In this document: positions 7,660 to 15,723 of the stretch, one piece after another
Numbering within the stretch: position 1 is the first letter of the stretch
Layout: every line of letters begins with the position of its first letter
NCBI GenBank assembly: GCA_036163455.1
Contig: JAYZKL010000037.1
Coordinates: 1 to 27,385 of the forward strand
Source: GCA-2701705 sp036163455
GTDB taxonomy: Bacteria > Pseudomonadota > Gammaproteobacteria > GCA-002705445 > GCA-002716945
Direction: 5' to 3'
Length of the DNA stretch: 27,385 nt
The notes under the pieces: model-generated
Database searches by the model: none
What the model was told of the DNA's origin: nothing
Seen by the model: the letters and a program-made list of their open reading frames with translations, nothing else
Position numbers and translations under genes: made by a program

Positions 7660-8478
7660 ATGCCAGAATTACCTGAAGTAGAAACCATATGTAGAGCTCT
7701 TAAAAAAAATATAAAATCAAGAGAAGTTAGCCAATTTATAGTTTTTAATAAAAATCTAAGATGGAAAATTGATACTAAGATAAAAAACCTAATCAAAAAT
7801 AATTATCTTATAAAGATTGAAAGAAAAGGCAAATATTTATTATTTTTTTTTAAAAATGGTTCTTTAATAATTCATTTAGGGATGACAGGTTTTTTAAAGT
7901 TTGTTATTAAAGATAAAGATAAGAAAACAGATACCCATGATCATTATCAAATTGTTTTTAAAGATGGGACAAACCTTGTTTATAACGATATAAGAAAATT
8001 TGGATCTATACATTGGGAAGAAAAAATTGAAAATAATTTCTTAATTAAAAATTTAGGTCTTGAGCCATTATCTGATGAATTTGATTCAAATTATTTATTT
8101 GAAATTGGAAAAAAAAGAAAGATAACAATTAAAGACTTAATAATGAATCAAAAAATAGTAACTGGTATAGGGAATATTTATGCAAGCGAATCATTATTTC
8201 TCGCAAAAATTAGACCAAATAAAAAATCAAATAAATTAAATCGTCAAAATTATATTGACCTAGTTGCATCAATAAAAAAAATACTCAAACTAGCCATAAA
8301 AAAAGGAGGTACTAGTATAAAAGACTTTAAAACAATTGATGGTAAGCCTGGATACTTTAGTCAAGATCTATCAGTTTATGGAAGAAAAAATTGCCCATCT
8401 TGTGGCAAATCTTCTAGATTAAAAAAATTAAAGATTAATGGAAGGACCTCTTTTTTTTGCAACATTTGTCAGCAATAA
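7660..8478 (+). CDS. mutM: Formamidopyrimidine-DNA glycosylase / AP lyase
   Basis: MutM (Fpg) removes oxidised purines such as 8-oxoguanine and nicks the abasic site. The start MPELPEVET supplies the catalytic N-terminal Pro2 and Glu3 once Met is removed. RKGKYLLF carries the conserved Lys at 58, GIGNIYASE is the helix-two-turn-helix segment, and the C-terminus holds a zinc finger with Cys245, Cys248, Cys267, Cys270. Arg262 in NGRTSFFC is the DNA-contacting Arg. Length (272) is typical. It is a single gene on its strand: divergent from the desaturase across 68 bases, and its TAA directly abuts the stop of convergent coaD. mutM near coaD and rpmBG is a recurrent proteobacterial neighbourhood. 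Confidence 0.96.
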   Translation: MPELPEVETICRALKKNIKSREVSQFIVFNKNLRWKIDTKIKNLIKNNYLIKIERKGKYLLFFFKNGSLIIHLGMTGFLKFVIKDKDKKTDTHDHYQIVFKDGTNLVYNDIRKFGSIHWEEKIENNFLIKNLGLEPLSDEFDSNYLFEIGKKRKITIKDLIMNQKIVTGIGNIYASESLFLAKIRPNKKSNKLNRQNYIDLVASIKKILKLAIKKGGTSIKDFKTIDGKPGYFSQDLSVYGRKNCPSCGKSSRLKKLKINGRTSFFCNICQQ

Positions 8479-8958
8479 CTAAGCAAGTTTTTTTCTTAGA
8501 GCATCCTCTACATCTGAAATCACAAATTTTTTCAAATCTCCACCGTGTACTGCTATATCTTTGACTATGCTCGATGAAAGAAACCCAAACTCTTCTCCTG
8601 GGCTCATAAAAACACTTTCTATATTTGGTTCCATTAATCTATTCATATTAGCTAATTGAACCTCATATTCAAAATCTGAAACTGCTCTTAAACCTCTCAA
8701 AATAACATTTGCAGAATGTTCTTTTGCAAAATTTACTAGGAGATTATGGAAAGAATAAACCTCGACTTTTTCTTCACCAGCAAAAACAGTCTCAACAAAT
8801 TTAACTCTTTCAGTAATTGAAAAGAGGGTTTTTTTTGGTGGTTTTTCAGCAACCGCTAGTAAAACTTTATCAAAAATCTTAATAGCTCTCTTTACTAAAT
8901 CAGTATGTCCATTAGTAATGGGGTCAAAAGTTCCAGGATAAACAGCAATGGATTTCAT
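8479..8958 (-). CDS. coaD: Phosphopantetheine adenylyltransferase
   Basis: CoaD adenylates 4'-phosphopantetheine to dephospho-CoA, the penultimate step of coenzyme A synthesis. The 159-residue product matches the family throughout. It has the nucleotidyltransferase start YPGTFDPITNGHTDL with the (T/H)xGH signature at residues 15-18, and RGLRAVSDFEYEVQLANMNR near 90-109. FMSP is followed by FLSSSIVKDIAVHGGD, the variant of ISSTxVKE. It is the last gene of the leftward M16-M16-rsmD-coaD run. Its ATG is one base after the rsmD stop, and its own stop abuts that of mutM with no intervening base, leaving no room for a hairpin terminator. Confidence 0.96.
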   Translation of the reverse strand: MKSIAVYPGTFDPITNGHTDLVKRAIKIFDKVLLAVAEKPPKKTLFSITERVKFVETVFAGEEKVEVYSFHNLLVNFAKEHSANVILRGLRAVSDFEYEVQLANMNRLMEPNIESVFMSPGEEFGFLSSSIVKDIAVHGGDLKKFVISDVEDALRKKLA

Positions 8959-8959
8959 T

Positions 8960-9532
8960 TTATTTTCTCTTTTTAGCGATTGTATAACTTACTTCGCCTA
9001 TACTCAAATCTTTTAATATAAGCCAGTCACTTTTTACAATGTTTAACTCCATTTTCTTATTTGTGTTTTTATGCTGTTCAAAAAATAAATAAGAACAGTT
9101 CCTCAAAAATCCATATGCTTCTAATGAATGTAAGGATTTATCTAATAAATCAGTTTCATATGGAGGATCAAGAAAAATTAAATCATATGTTGTGCTGCAT
9201 TTATTATTTAAGAATTCTAATACATCAGATTCTACTAAATTATATTGTTCAATTTTAAGACGGTTGAATTCTTTCTCTATAGTTCTGCAGTTCTTGTTAT
9301 TATATTCTATAAGAGTTATCTCTTTAGCCCCTCTAGAAAATGCTTCAGCAGATAATATCCCGCTACCACAAAAAAGATCTAGGCAATGAAAGTTCACAAC
9401 TGATGGAATAGTATTAAAAATAACTTCTCTAATATATGATTTTGTAGGTTTAACTCTGGAGCTTTTATCTGTAATTTCTATATATGAGCCTTTGAGGGCT
9501 CCACCTGTTATTCTAACTTTATTTTTATACAA
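8960..9532 (-). CDS. rsmD: 16S rRNA (guanine-N2-)-methyltransferase RsmD, TTG start
   Basis: RsmD methylates G966 of 16S rRNA in the 30S subunit. The 190-residue product has the family order: VRITGGALKG near 6-14, KPTKSYIREVIFN at 28-40, the SAM-binding LDLFCGSG at 51-58 and the catalytic DPPY at 122-125. The start is a TTG immediately after the TAA of the upstream M16 gene, and both genes are in the same reading frame, so only that TAA separates them. No ATG lies upstream within the frame after the stop. Starting at TTG leaves the usual six-residue lead before the conserved core. Translation probably depends on termination-reinitiation. The gene lies one base before coaD. Confidence 0.93.
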   Translation of the reverse strand: MYKNKVRITGGALKGSYIEITDKSSRVKPTKSYIREVIFNTIPSVVNFHCLDLFCGSGILSAEAFSRGAKEITLIEYNNKNCRTIEKEFNRLKIEQYNLVESDVLEFLNNKCSTTYDLIFLDPPYETDLLDKSLHSLEAYGFLRNCSYLFFEQHKNTNKKMELNIVKSDWLILKDLSIGEVSYTIAKKRK

Positions 9533-10828
9533 TTAAAAATTACCTACAGCTGTAATTATAGATTTCTCAATGAATAATTCTTTTTCTAAAATCTTTGAAA
9601 TACTCTCATTTGAGACACTATTTATAGAATTTACATAAACATTAAAATAATCTAGATTTAGATTTAGATAATTAATTTGTGACAATAATCCTAACATTTT
9701 TCTATTTGTATCATATCTGATATAGAAATTGTTAAGTATGCTATTTTTTGCTTTAGAAATCTCTTCAGAATCAAAATTATTATTTTTTAATTTATAGATT
9801 TCATCTTTGAGTATTTTAATTGCTTCTCTTGCATTTTCATTTTTTGTTTGCATATTAATTGCCAGAATCCCAAAATCTTTATATGGTCTTAAATAACTAT
9901 AAACTGAATAAGCAAGGCCTCTTTTTTGTCGTATTTCACTAAATAGTTTTGAGCCAAAGCCACTGCCCCCAAATAAATAATTAATTACAAGAAAACTGTA
10001 ATATTGTTCATCTGTTCTACTGACAGCTGGAGTAAAAATAAGAATGTGAGTTTGTTTAGTATCCATTGATACCTTGTTAAGAAACATCTTGCCATTAAAT
10101 TTTATTTCTGTGGGTTTATAATTAACTTTTTCTCCTTTAGGTAGATTTCTTAATAGTTTACTTATCATATGTGCGCTCTCATTTTCACTAATATTACCCA
10201 CAATATTTATATCAATTAACGACTTATTAAATGCTCGATCAAGCTGATCAATTATATTATTAGTCTTTATGGAATTAATTGTTTCTTGGTAGCCAACGAT
10301 AGGATGACTATAACCTGTTCCAGCAAAGAATTTTTCATCTAATTTTATAGATGCAAGAGGTCCTGGGCTTAGTGACTGAGAATAAATTGTATTCTTAATT
10401 TTTTCTTTTAAAAAATCTAAATCTTTTTCCTCTAGCCTTCTCTCAGTTAATATATAGTTTAATAATTTGCTAATAAAAATAATATTCTCTTGATTATTAA
10501 TAAATCTTACGGTTATTGAACTAAAGTCTTTTCCAACATTATAATTAAATCTTGCGCCCATACTCTCAAATAGATCAACTATTTTTTCATCCTCATATTT
10601 AAGTTTAGATATTGACTCAAAAGTTAAGTTCATTAGACCAGGTAAGTTTCCATCATGTCTACTTCCAAGATTTATATTTATAGTAATATCAATAATAGGC
10701 AAAGAGTTGTCAGTAATTAACAAATAATCAGGATTTGATTTTATTGATGAAATTTTAGGATATGGGTAGGCCGCCATTTGATAAAATAACAATACTAGTC
10801 CAAAAATTGTATAAAATAATCTCATCAT
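9533..10828 (-). CDS. M16-family peptidase-like protein, non-catalytic partner subunit
   Basis: This 431-residue protein of the pitrilysin/insulinase superfamily lacks the zinc site. Where HxxEH is expected, after the SRHDGNLPGL stretch, it reads MNLTFESISKL. It keeps the C-terminal R/Y-type signature GGSGFGSKLFSEIRQKRGLAYSVYS near residues 282-306, characteristic of the partner subunit in two-gene bacterial M16 systems. A hydrophobic N-terminus (residues 3-19, then AAYPYP) looks like a signal peptide or anchor, so it probably works in the periplasm. ATG 10828 overlaps the end of the upstream M16 frame by four bases (ATGA). In Pseudomonas two adjacent M16 genes also stand beside rsmD. Since the upstream catalytic gene carries a stop, this subunit may lack its partner. 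Confidence 0.85.
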   Translation of the reverse strand: MMRLFYTIFGLVLLFYQMAAYPYPKISSIKSNPDYLLITDNSLPIIDITININLGSRHDGNLPGLMNLTFESISKLKYEDEKIVDLFESMGARFNYNVGKDFSSITVRFINNQENIIFISKLLNYILTERRLEEKDLDFLKEKIKNTIYSQSLSPGPLASIKLDEKFFAGTGYSHPIVGYQETINSIKTNNIIDQLDRAFNKSLIDINIVGNISENESAHMISKLLRNLPKGEKVNYKPTEIKFNGKMFLNKVSMDTKQTHILIFTPAVSRTDEQYYSFLVINYLFGGSGFGSKLFSEIRQKRGLAYSVYSYLRPYKDFGILAINMQTKNENAREAIKILKDEIYKLKNNNFDSEEISKAKNSILNNFYIRYDTNRKMLGLLSQINYLNLNLDYFNVYVNSINSVSNESISKILEKELFIEKSIITAVGNF

Positions 10829-12186
10829 CTATTAGGGTGTATAACAGTAAAAATAAATTCTTTATCTATTAGATTTTCTTTGGCAGTATCTACCAAATCT
10901 TGTTTTGTTATTTGATTAATGTCCTGTAGATAAGTATCCAATATTTCCCATCCTATTTTTTTTGACTCCAAAATTCCAATTTGCATCATTTGTCCAAATA
11001 GAGAATCAAGTTTATATATATTGTTAGAAGTCAATCTTGATTTTAGTGAATTAAACTCTTTGTCTGTAATTCCATTTTTAACAATTTCTTTGAATTGGAG
11101 AAATATTTCATCTCTGAACTTCTCAACCGATACACCATCTCTTGGTATCCCACCAAAAGCTACAATACTCTCTTCTATTGGGTATGAATCTGATGAAATA
11201 AATGTTTCTAAAGCAACCTTTTTTTTATCAACCAAGTTCTTTGTTAATCTAGAAGAGCTACCTCCATCTATCAATTCTAAGAGTAAGTCCATCTTATAAT
11301 GCTTTAATCTATCATTATAATTAAATTTAGGTTGTATAAATGAAATTAGCACTGTAGGGTTTGAAACACTGTCTCGCAATATTATATCCTTGAAATCTAT
11401 TATATGACTCTCTGTTTCTTTATTTAATGTAATAGAATTATTATTTTATATTATTCCAAAATATTTATTAATTAATTCTTTTGTTTCGCTTCTTTCAAAA
11501 TCTCCAGCGATAATTAAAGTTGCATTTTTTGGGGAATAATAATTTTTATACCAACTTCTCAAATCATTCAATTTTATATTCTCGATATCATCCATTGTTC
11601 CAATTATCGGAATACCATAACCATGATATCCAAATGCTTGTAGTAGAGTTTTTTCAAATGCTTTAGAAATAGGTCTGTCTTCTACTCTTAATCTTCTTTC
11701 TTCTTGTACAACTTTTCTTTCTTTAACAAAGTCTGTCTCTTTTAAAATAAGATTAGTCATTCTATCTGATTCCATTCTGAGACATTCTTCAAGGTGAGCT
11801 TTATGGACTTTTTGATAATAACCAGTAAAATCTCTACCTGTAAAAGCATTATCTGTGCCACCTAAGTTTTTTATTATTTCAGAAAATTTACCTGATTTAA
11901 CTTTTTCAGTACCCTTAAACATCATATGTTCTAATATATGTGAAATTCCAGTTACTCCTTTAGTTTCGTAACTTGATCCAACCTTATACCATAAACTTGA
12001 AATCACTATTGGGTTTCTTTTATCTTCTAATAAAATTACTTTAAGTTTATTTGGAAGTAAATAAGACTCAATCCTATCAGAAAACTTTATATCCTCCTCA
12101 GAATATACACTTAAAGAGAAAGAAACTAAAAATACAAAGCTAATATTTTTATATCTTAAAATTTTTTTAAGGAAAACTTTTATCAT
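10825..12186 (-). pseudogene. M16 zinc peptidase, catalytic subunit, interrupted by one in-frame TAA
   Basis: A single continuous frame encodes 246 residues, then TAA at 11446-11448, then 206 further residues: 453 positions in all, the normal length of a bacterial M16 processing-type peptidase. The first part holds a signal-like hydrophobic segment (about 14-28), the zinc motif HILEH at 83-87, GGTDNAFTGRDFT at 110-122 and the third ligand Glu in VQEERR (163-164). The second part carries FIQP, the GGSSSRLTKNLVDKKK segment and the C-terminal fold. The stop falls just after KYFGII, where homologues continue into a linker before the second domain. Everything else looks intact, so this is either a very recent nonsense mutation, a base-calling error, or a readthrough site. 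The downstream half has only a TTG (11379) as a possible start and is unlikely to be a separate gene. Confidence 0.85.
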
Positions 12187-12194
12187 GGGTCTTA

Positions 12195-12200
12195 ATTATA
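12195..12200 (-). promoter_or_regulatory. Possible -10 element for the M16 peptidase operon
   Basis: On the minus strand TATAAT lies eight bases upstream of the M16 start codon at 12186. Initiation six or seven bases downstream would give a leader of only one or two bases. No -35 hexamer is convincing. The 176-base gap it lies in, the longest in the window, also holds the rpoH promoter. Confidence 0.33.
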
Positions 12201-12312
12201 TCAAAAATACAAATCATCTCTAAAAAATATCATATGAATATAAGTGTAATTTTTTATGTATATTTATTATATTCTTTCACTTAAAATATTGAAAATTATT
12301 AGTTTTTTATAC

Positions 12313-12340
12313 TTGAATATGGGCCTAAAGGCACTATAAT
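12313..12340 (+). promoter_or_regulatory. Sigma-70-type promoter for rpoH
   Basis: TTGAAT at 12313-12318 and TATAAT at 12335-12340 are separated by 16 bases, the best promoter match I found in the window. Initiation near 12347 would give a leader of about 16 bases before ATG 12363, with no obvious Shine-Dalgarno sequence. The spacer contains a short inverted repeat, GCCT-AA-AGGC. No heat-shock-type or extracytoplasmic sigma element was recognised. Confidence 0.6.
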
Positions 12341-12362
12341 GTACATCATAAACGCGTAAATT

Positions 12363-13220
12363 ATGAGTAACGAACTAGTACAACATACTCCCACCGAGAT
12401 GTCGATTGGCTTAACAACTGGCGATTCTCTCGATCACTATTTGTCTCAATTAAGAAATTCAGCGATTTTATCAAGAGAAGAAGAGTTTGAATTGTCAAAA
12501 AAACTGTTTGAATCAAATGATCTTGATGCCGCAAGAAAGCTGGTACTTTCTCATTTAAGATTTGTAGTACATATTGCAAAAACTTATAAGGGATATGGAT
12601 TACCATTACTGGACTTAATTCAAGAAGGTAACATTGGTTTAATGAAAGCTGTTAAAAGGTTTAATCCACATAAAAAAGTTAGACTATTATCTTTCGCAAT
12701 TTATTGGATAAGAGCAGAGATGCATGAGTTTATTCTGAAAAATTGGAGAATTGTCAAAGTTGCAACCACAAAAGCTCAAAGAAAACTATTCTTTAAATTA
12801 AGAAGTAAAAAAAATAGTGCTTCATGGTTGACTGACCAAGAAACTAAGAATATTGCAAATGATTTAAATGTTAAACCAGAAACTGTTTCAATTATGGAAT
12901 CAAGGTTAAGCGGGTCTGATGTATCATTTGATCCAACAGAAGAAGATGAAAGCTCTCCGTCAGCTTATCTTTCAGATAATAATGACCCATCAACGTTACT
13001 TGAATTTAATAATGAAGAAAAAAATAATACTTCTAAACTCTATCAAGCAATATCAAAACTAGATACTCGAAGCAAAGATATTGTATCACAAAGATATTTA
13101 CAGGAAGAAAAAGCAACTCTTGATGACTTATCAAAGAAATATAAGATATCTAAGGAGAGAATTAGACAAATAGAGTCTAGGGCGCTTTCTCTTCTTAAAG
13201 AATCTATATTAATTGCTTAA
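12363..13220 (+). CDS. rpoH: RNA polymerase heat-shock sigma factor (sigma-32)
   Basis: The 285-residue product matches E. coli RpoH (284) along its length. Region 2 reads SHLRFVVHIAKTYKGYGLP, then DLIQEGNIGLMKAVKRFNP and a VRLLSFAIYWIRAEMHEFI segment; the last is the -10-recognition helix. The RpoH box is present as KATTKAQRKLFFKLR-like sequence near 140 (WRIVKVATTKAQRKLFFKLR), which separates it from RpoD and RpoS. Region 4.2 carries the helix-turn-helix LDDLSKKYKISKERIRQIE near the C-terminus. It directs transcription of chaperone and protease genes during heat stress. It has its own vegetative promoter. Its last 12 bases overlap convergent cyoE. In Pseudomonas ftsY-ftsE-ftsX stand between the M16 genes and rpoH; here they are absent. 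Confidence 0.96.
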   Translation: MSNELVQHTPTEMSIGLTTGDSLDHYLSQLRNSAILSREEEFELSKKLFESNDLDAARKLVLSHLRFVVHIAKTYKGYGLPLLDLIQEGNIGLMKAVKRFNPHKKVRLLSFAIYWIRAEMHEFILKNWRIVKVATTKAQRKLFFKLRSKKNSASWLTDQETKNIANDLNVKPETVSIMESRLSGSDVSFDPTEEDESSPSAYLSDNNDPSTLLEFNNEEKNNTSKLYQAISKLDTRSKDIVSQRYLQEEKATLDDLSKKYKISKERIRQIESRALSLLKESILIA

Positions 13221-14132
13221 GTAAAAATTATAATTAATCACTAGATAGTGATCAACAAGCAAAAATAAGAATAATAATCCTAGGTAAATAATCGAAAACT
13301 TAAATAGTTTAATTGCATCCTCATCAGACTTTTTTTTCATAAGCCAATAGGAATCATAGACAAATTTTATTCCGCAAAAAACTGTTCCAGTTATATAAAC
13401 AATACCCGCTAATCCAAGTAGATATGGAAATAAAGTTATGCAAAAGAGAAGTATTGAATATAAAAAAATATGTAATCTTGTAAAATTACATCCATGTGTT
13501 ATCGGTAGCATAGGGATATTAGCTTTTTTATATTCATCATATTTATAAACTGCAAGTGCCCAAAAGTGAGGAGGAGTCCATAAAAAAATAATCAAAAAAA
13601 GTATTAGAGGAAAAGGGTCTATTTGATTTGTTATCGCTGTCCAACCAAGCAAAGGTGGCATTGCTCCAGCAATACCTCCAATAACAATATTTTGAGAAGT
13701 AAGATTTTTTAAATAAATAGAATAAATTAGTGAATAAATGATTATTGATAATAGAGTAAGTATTGCAGTTAGATAATTAACAAAAAAAGCTAGTATTAAT
13801 ATAGAAATAGTAGCAAGAAGAAGAGCAAAATATACTGCGTGAGTAATTTTGATGACACCATTTACTAAGGGTCTATCCTTTGTCCTATCCATAATAGAAT
13901 CAATTTCTCGATCTACTACATGATTAATGATGGCTGCTGCTGAAGCAGAAAACCAAATACCTATGCTAGCAAAAAAAATTAATTCATAATCGAATGCCAT
14001 AGAGTTGTGTGCCAGCAACATACCCGTAATAGCAGTAAACATGATTAAGAAATTTACGCGTGGCTTAGTTAGAATAAAAAATTCTTTGGCTATATTTGGT
14101 AAACTTTCAGGTATATAGAATGGAGTTCTCAT
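13209..14132 (-). CDS. cyoE: Protoheme IX farnesyltransferase (heme O synthase)
   Basis: CyoE/CtaB attaches farnesyl to the C2 vinyl of protoheme, making heme O, which the next enzyme (CtaA, encoded upstream) turns into heme A for cytochrome oxidase. The 307-residue product belongs to the UbiA prenyltransferase family. The first Asp-rich motif is NHVVDREIDSIMDRTKDRPL near 65-84, and the second conserved loop is YKYDEYKKANIPMLPITHG near 193-211. About eight or nine hydrophobic helices fill the remainder, so it is an inner-membrane protein. It is the last gene of the leftward oxidase cluster, 14 bases after ctaA. Its 3' end overlaps rpoH by 12 bases. Confidence 0.95.
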   Translation of the reverse strand: MRTPFYIPESLPNIAKEFFILTKPRVNFLIMFTAITGMLLAHNSMAFDYELIFFASIGIWFSASAAAIINHVVDREIDSIMDRTKDRPLVNGVIKITHAVYFALLLATISILILAFFVNYLTAILTLLSIIIYSLIYSIYLKNLTSQNIVIGGIAGAMPPLLGWTAITNQIDPFPLILFLIIFLWTPPHFWALAVYKYDEYKKANIPMLPITHGCNFTRLHIFLYSILLFCITLFPYLLGLAGIVYITGTVFCGIKFVYDSYWLMKKKSDEDAIKLFKFSIIYLGLLFLFLLVDHYLVINYNFYLSN

Positions 14133-14146
14133 CGTAGATTAATATA

Positions 14147-15148
14147 TCATTTTCTAATACTATCTGTCGAATAATATAAGAGAGTAATCATGCTCATTAA
14201 TAAAATAGAAGCATTTACAGTATGTAAAACAGCTATTGAAATAGGGAGACTTAATAAAACATTTAAAATACCCAGTAAAATTTGAATAATAAAAAAAATC
14301 ATAATAAATGTGCCAATCTTTTTATATAGACAGTTTGATTGGAAGAAAAAAATATAAATAAATAGTTTTATAAATAAAATTGATACCACCAATGCTCCAA
14401 CTCTATGTGTAAAATGTATTGCCAATTTATAGTTATAATCTAAATAACCTCCTTCATAATTAATATTTGGCAAATTAAATAAAGTAAATGCTTTGTCAAA
14501 ATTCATTTCTGATGGCCACCATTGGTTCAAACATTTAGGAAAATCAGTACAAGCTAATGATGCATAATTAGTACTTGTCCACCCTCCTAAAAAAATTTGT
14601 GTAATTAAAGCAAGAGTGCAAACTATAACTAAGACAATTAAAGGACGATCTATTTCTAAATTGTTATGTTCTTTTTCTAAAAAAATGAAACCATTCAACA
14701 TAATTAAGCTTGCTGTTATCATTCCTAATAATAAATGGATAGTGACAATAGTGGGTTTGACTAATTGAGTTACGGTTAACATACCCATTAAAGATTGTAT
14801 TAATATTATTAAAACCATGAAGATTGGCAAAATTATTGATTTATTATTTTTAAAACTTAAATATGAAACTATTAGAACATACAAGCCTAGAAAACCTGCA
14901 AGGTAACGATGTATCATTTCTCGGGAAGCCTTTCCTACATCTATTGTTGAATCAGGAAAAGAGGCTTGCGCTTCATATATTTCTTTTTCAGTAGTTGGTG
15001 ATCCAATCATCCCATAACAACCAGGCCAGTCAGGGCAACCCAGTCCAGCATCTGTTAAACGTACCCAGGCTCCTGCAGAAATTACAATTAGTGTTATAAA
15101 AGATCCTAGAAAACTTAGATTGGAAATAGTTTTATTTTTTATACTCAT
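14147..15148 (-). CDS. ctaA: Heme A synthase (CtaA/COX15)
   Basis: CtaA oxidises the C8 methyl of heme O to a formyl group, giving heme A. The 333-residue polytopic protein has two homologous four-helix halves. The first half has AWVRLTDAGLGCPDWPGC with a Cys pair near 27-44, then EMIHRYLAG with a heme-ligand His. The second half has the ACTDFPKCLNQWWP counterpart, HFTHRVGA and a final His in LHTVNASILL. All four expected His ligand regions are present. Its start overlaps the preceding Sco-like gene by four bases (ATGA), indicating translational coupling. It stands directly before cyoE, so the two heme A enzymes are made together. Confidence 0.94.
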   Translation of the reverse strand: MSIKNKTISNLSFLGSFITLIVISAGAWVRLTDAGLGCPDWPGCYGMIGSPTTEKEIYEAQASFPDSTIDVGKASREMIHRYLAGFLGLYVLIVSYLSFKNNKSIILPIFMVLIILIQSLMGMLTVTQLVKPTIVTIHLLLGMITASLIMLNGFIFLEKEHNNLEIDRPLIVLVIVCTLALITQIFLGGWTSTNYASLACTDFPKCLNQWWPSEMNFDKAFTLFNLPNINYEGGYLDYNYKLAIHFTHRVGALVVSILFIKLFIYIFFFQSNCLYKKIGTFIMIFFIIQILLGILNVLLSLPISIAVLHTVNASILLMSMITLLYYSTDSIRK

Positions 15149-15723
15149 TTTTGTTTTGAAAATTTTAGAAGTTTTTTTAAATCCTTCATGAGCTTTCTTC
15201 CCTCAAAATTACTTTCATATGACAATATAACATTTCCACCTGGATCAATTAGATAAATCTGATTTGCCTTTTTTGATATTTTAAAAAGTATCTCGTGTAA
15301 ATAATTAGGAGTTACATTTGAAAATAATAACCTTGGATATTTTTTTGCTAGATTATCAAAAAAAGTAATTTCTTCATTATAATTTGTTAAAAAAATTCTC
15401 TGCACTCTGTAAATATCCTTACCTAAAGCTATATGTACTTGTCTTAACAAATAAATATTGTTAGAACACTCTTCTAAGCATTGAGTATTAGTAACATAGA
15501 TTAAAGACCATTTATTTTTTAAACTACTTCTTTCTAGAATTTGATTGTTAAATAGTTTGATATTAAATTGTTTAATACTTACAAATGGCTCAATAAATGT
15601 TCCATAGTTAGTAGTTTTTAGCTGTTCTTCATTATTTTGAGTTTTTAAAAAGTAGTAAGAGATAATAAATGGTAATGAGAAAACTATTAGGAGAATAATT
15701 AAGCTATTTTGTTTTTTTTGCAT
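15145..15723 (-). CDS. Membrane-anchored thioredoxin-fold Sco-like protein of the oxidase cluster
   Basis: The 192-residue protein has one N-terminal membrane helix (about 7-25) and a soluble, probably periplasmic, domain. TQCLEECS gives a CxxxC pair at Cys82/Cys86, in the position of the copper site of Sco1/SenC proteins, following WSLIYVTN. The segment NQIYLIDPGGNVILSY at 154-169 resembles the Sco C-terminal strand. The His that normally completes the copper site just before it is replaced by Asn154. Relatives lie between SURF1 and ctaA in pseudomonads and are usually annotated as hypothetical. A role in CuA-site assembly or thiol chemistry on CoxB is reasonable inference only. It overlaps SURF1 by one base and ctaA by four. 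Confidence 0.75.
   Translation of the reverse strand: MQKKQNSLIILLIVFSLPFIISYYFLKTQNNEEQLKTTNYGTFIEPFVSIKQFNIKLFNNQILERSSLKNKWSLIYVTNTQCLEECSNNIYLLRQVHIALGKDIYRVQRIFLTNYNEEITFFDNLAKKYPRLLFSNVTPNYLHEILFKISKKANQIYLIDPGGNVILSYESNFEGRKLMKDLKKLLKFSKQK

Noticed and set aside
10825..11379. An independent 184-residue gene starting at TTG 11379
   Set aside because: It is in the same frame as the upstream M16 fragment, begins mid-domain, and the 22 codons between the stop and this TTG still read as homologous-looking linker. It is the second half of one interrupted gene.
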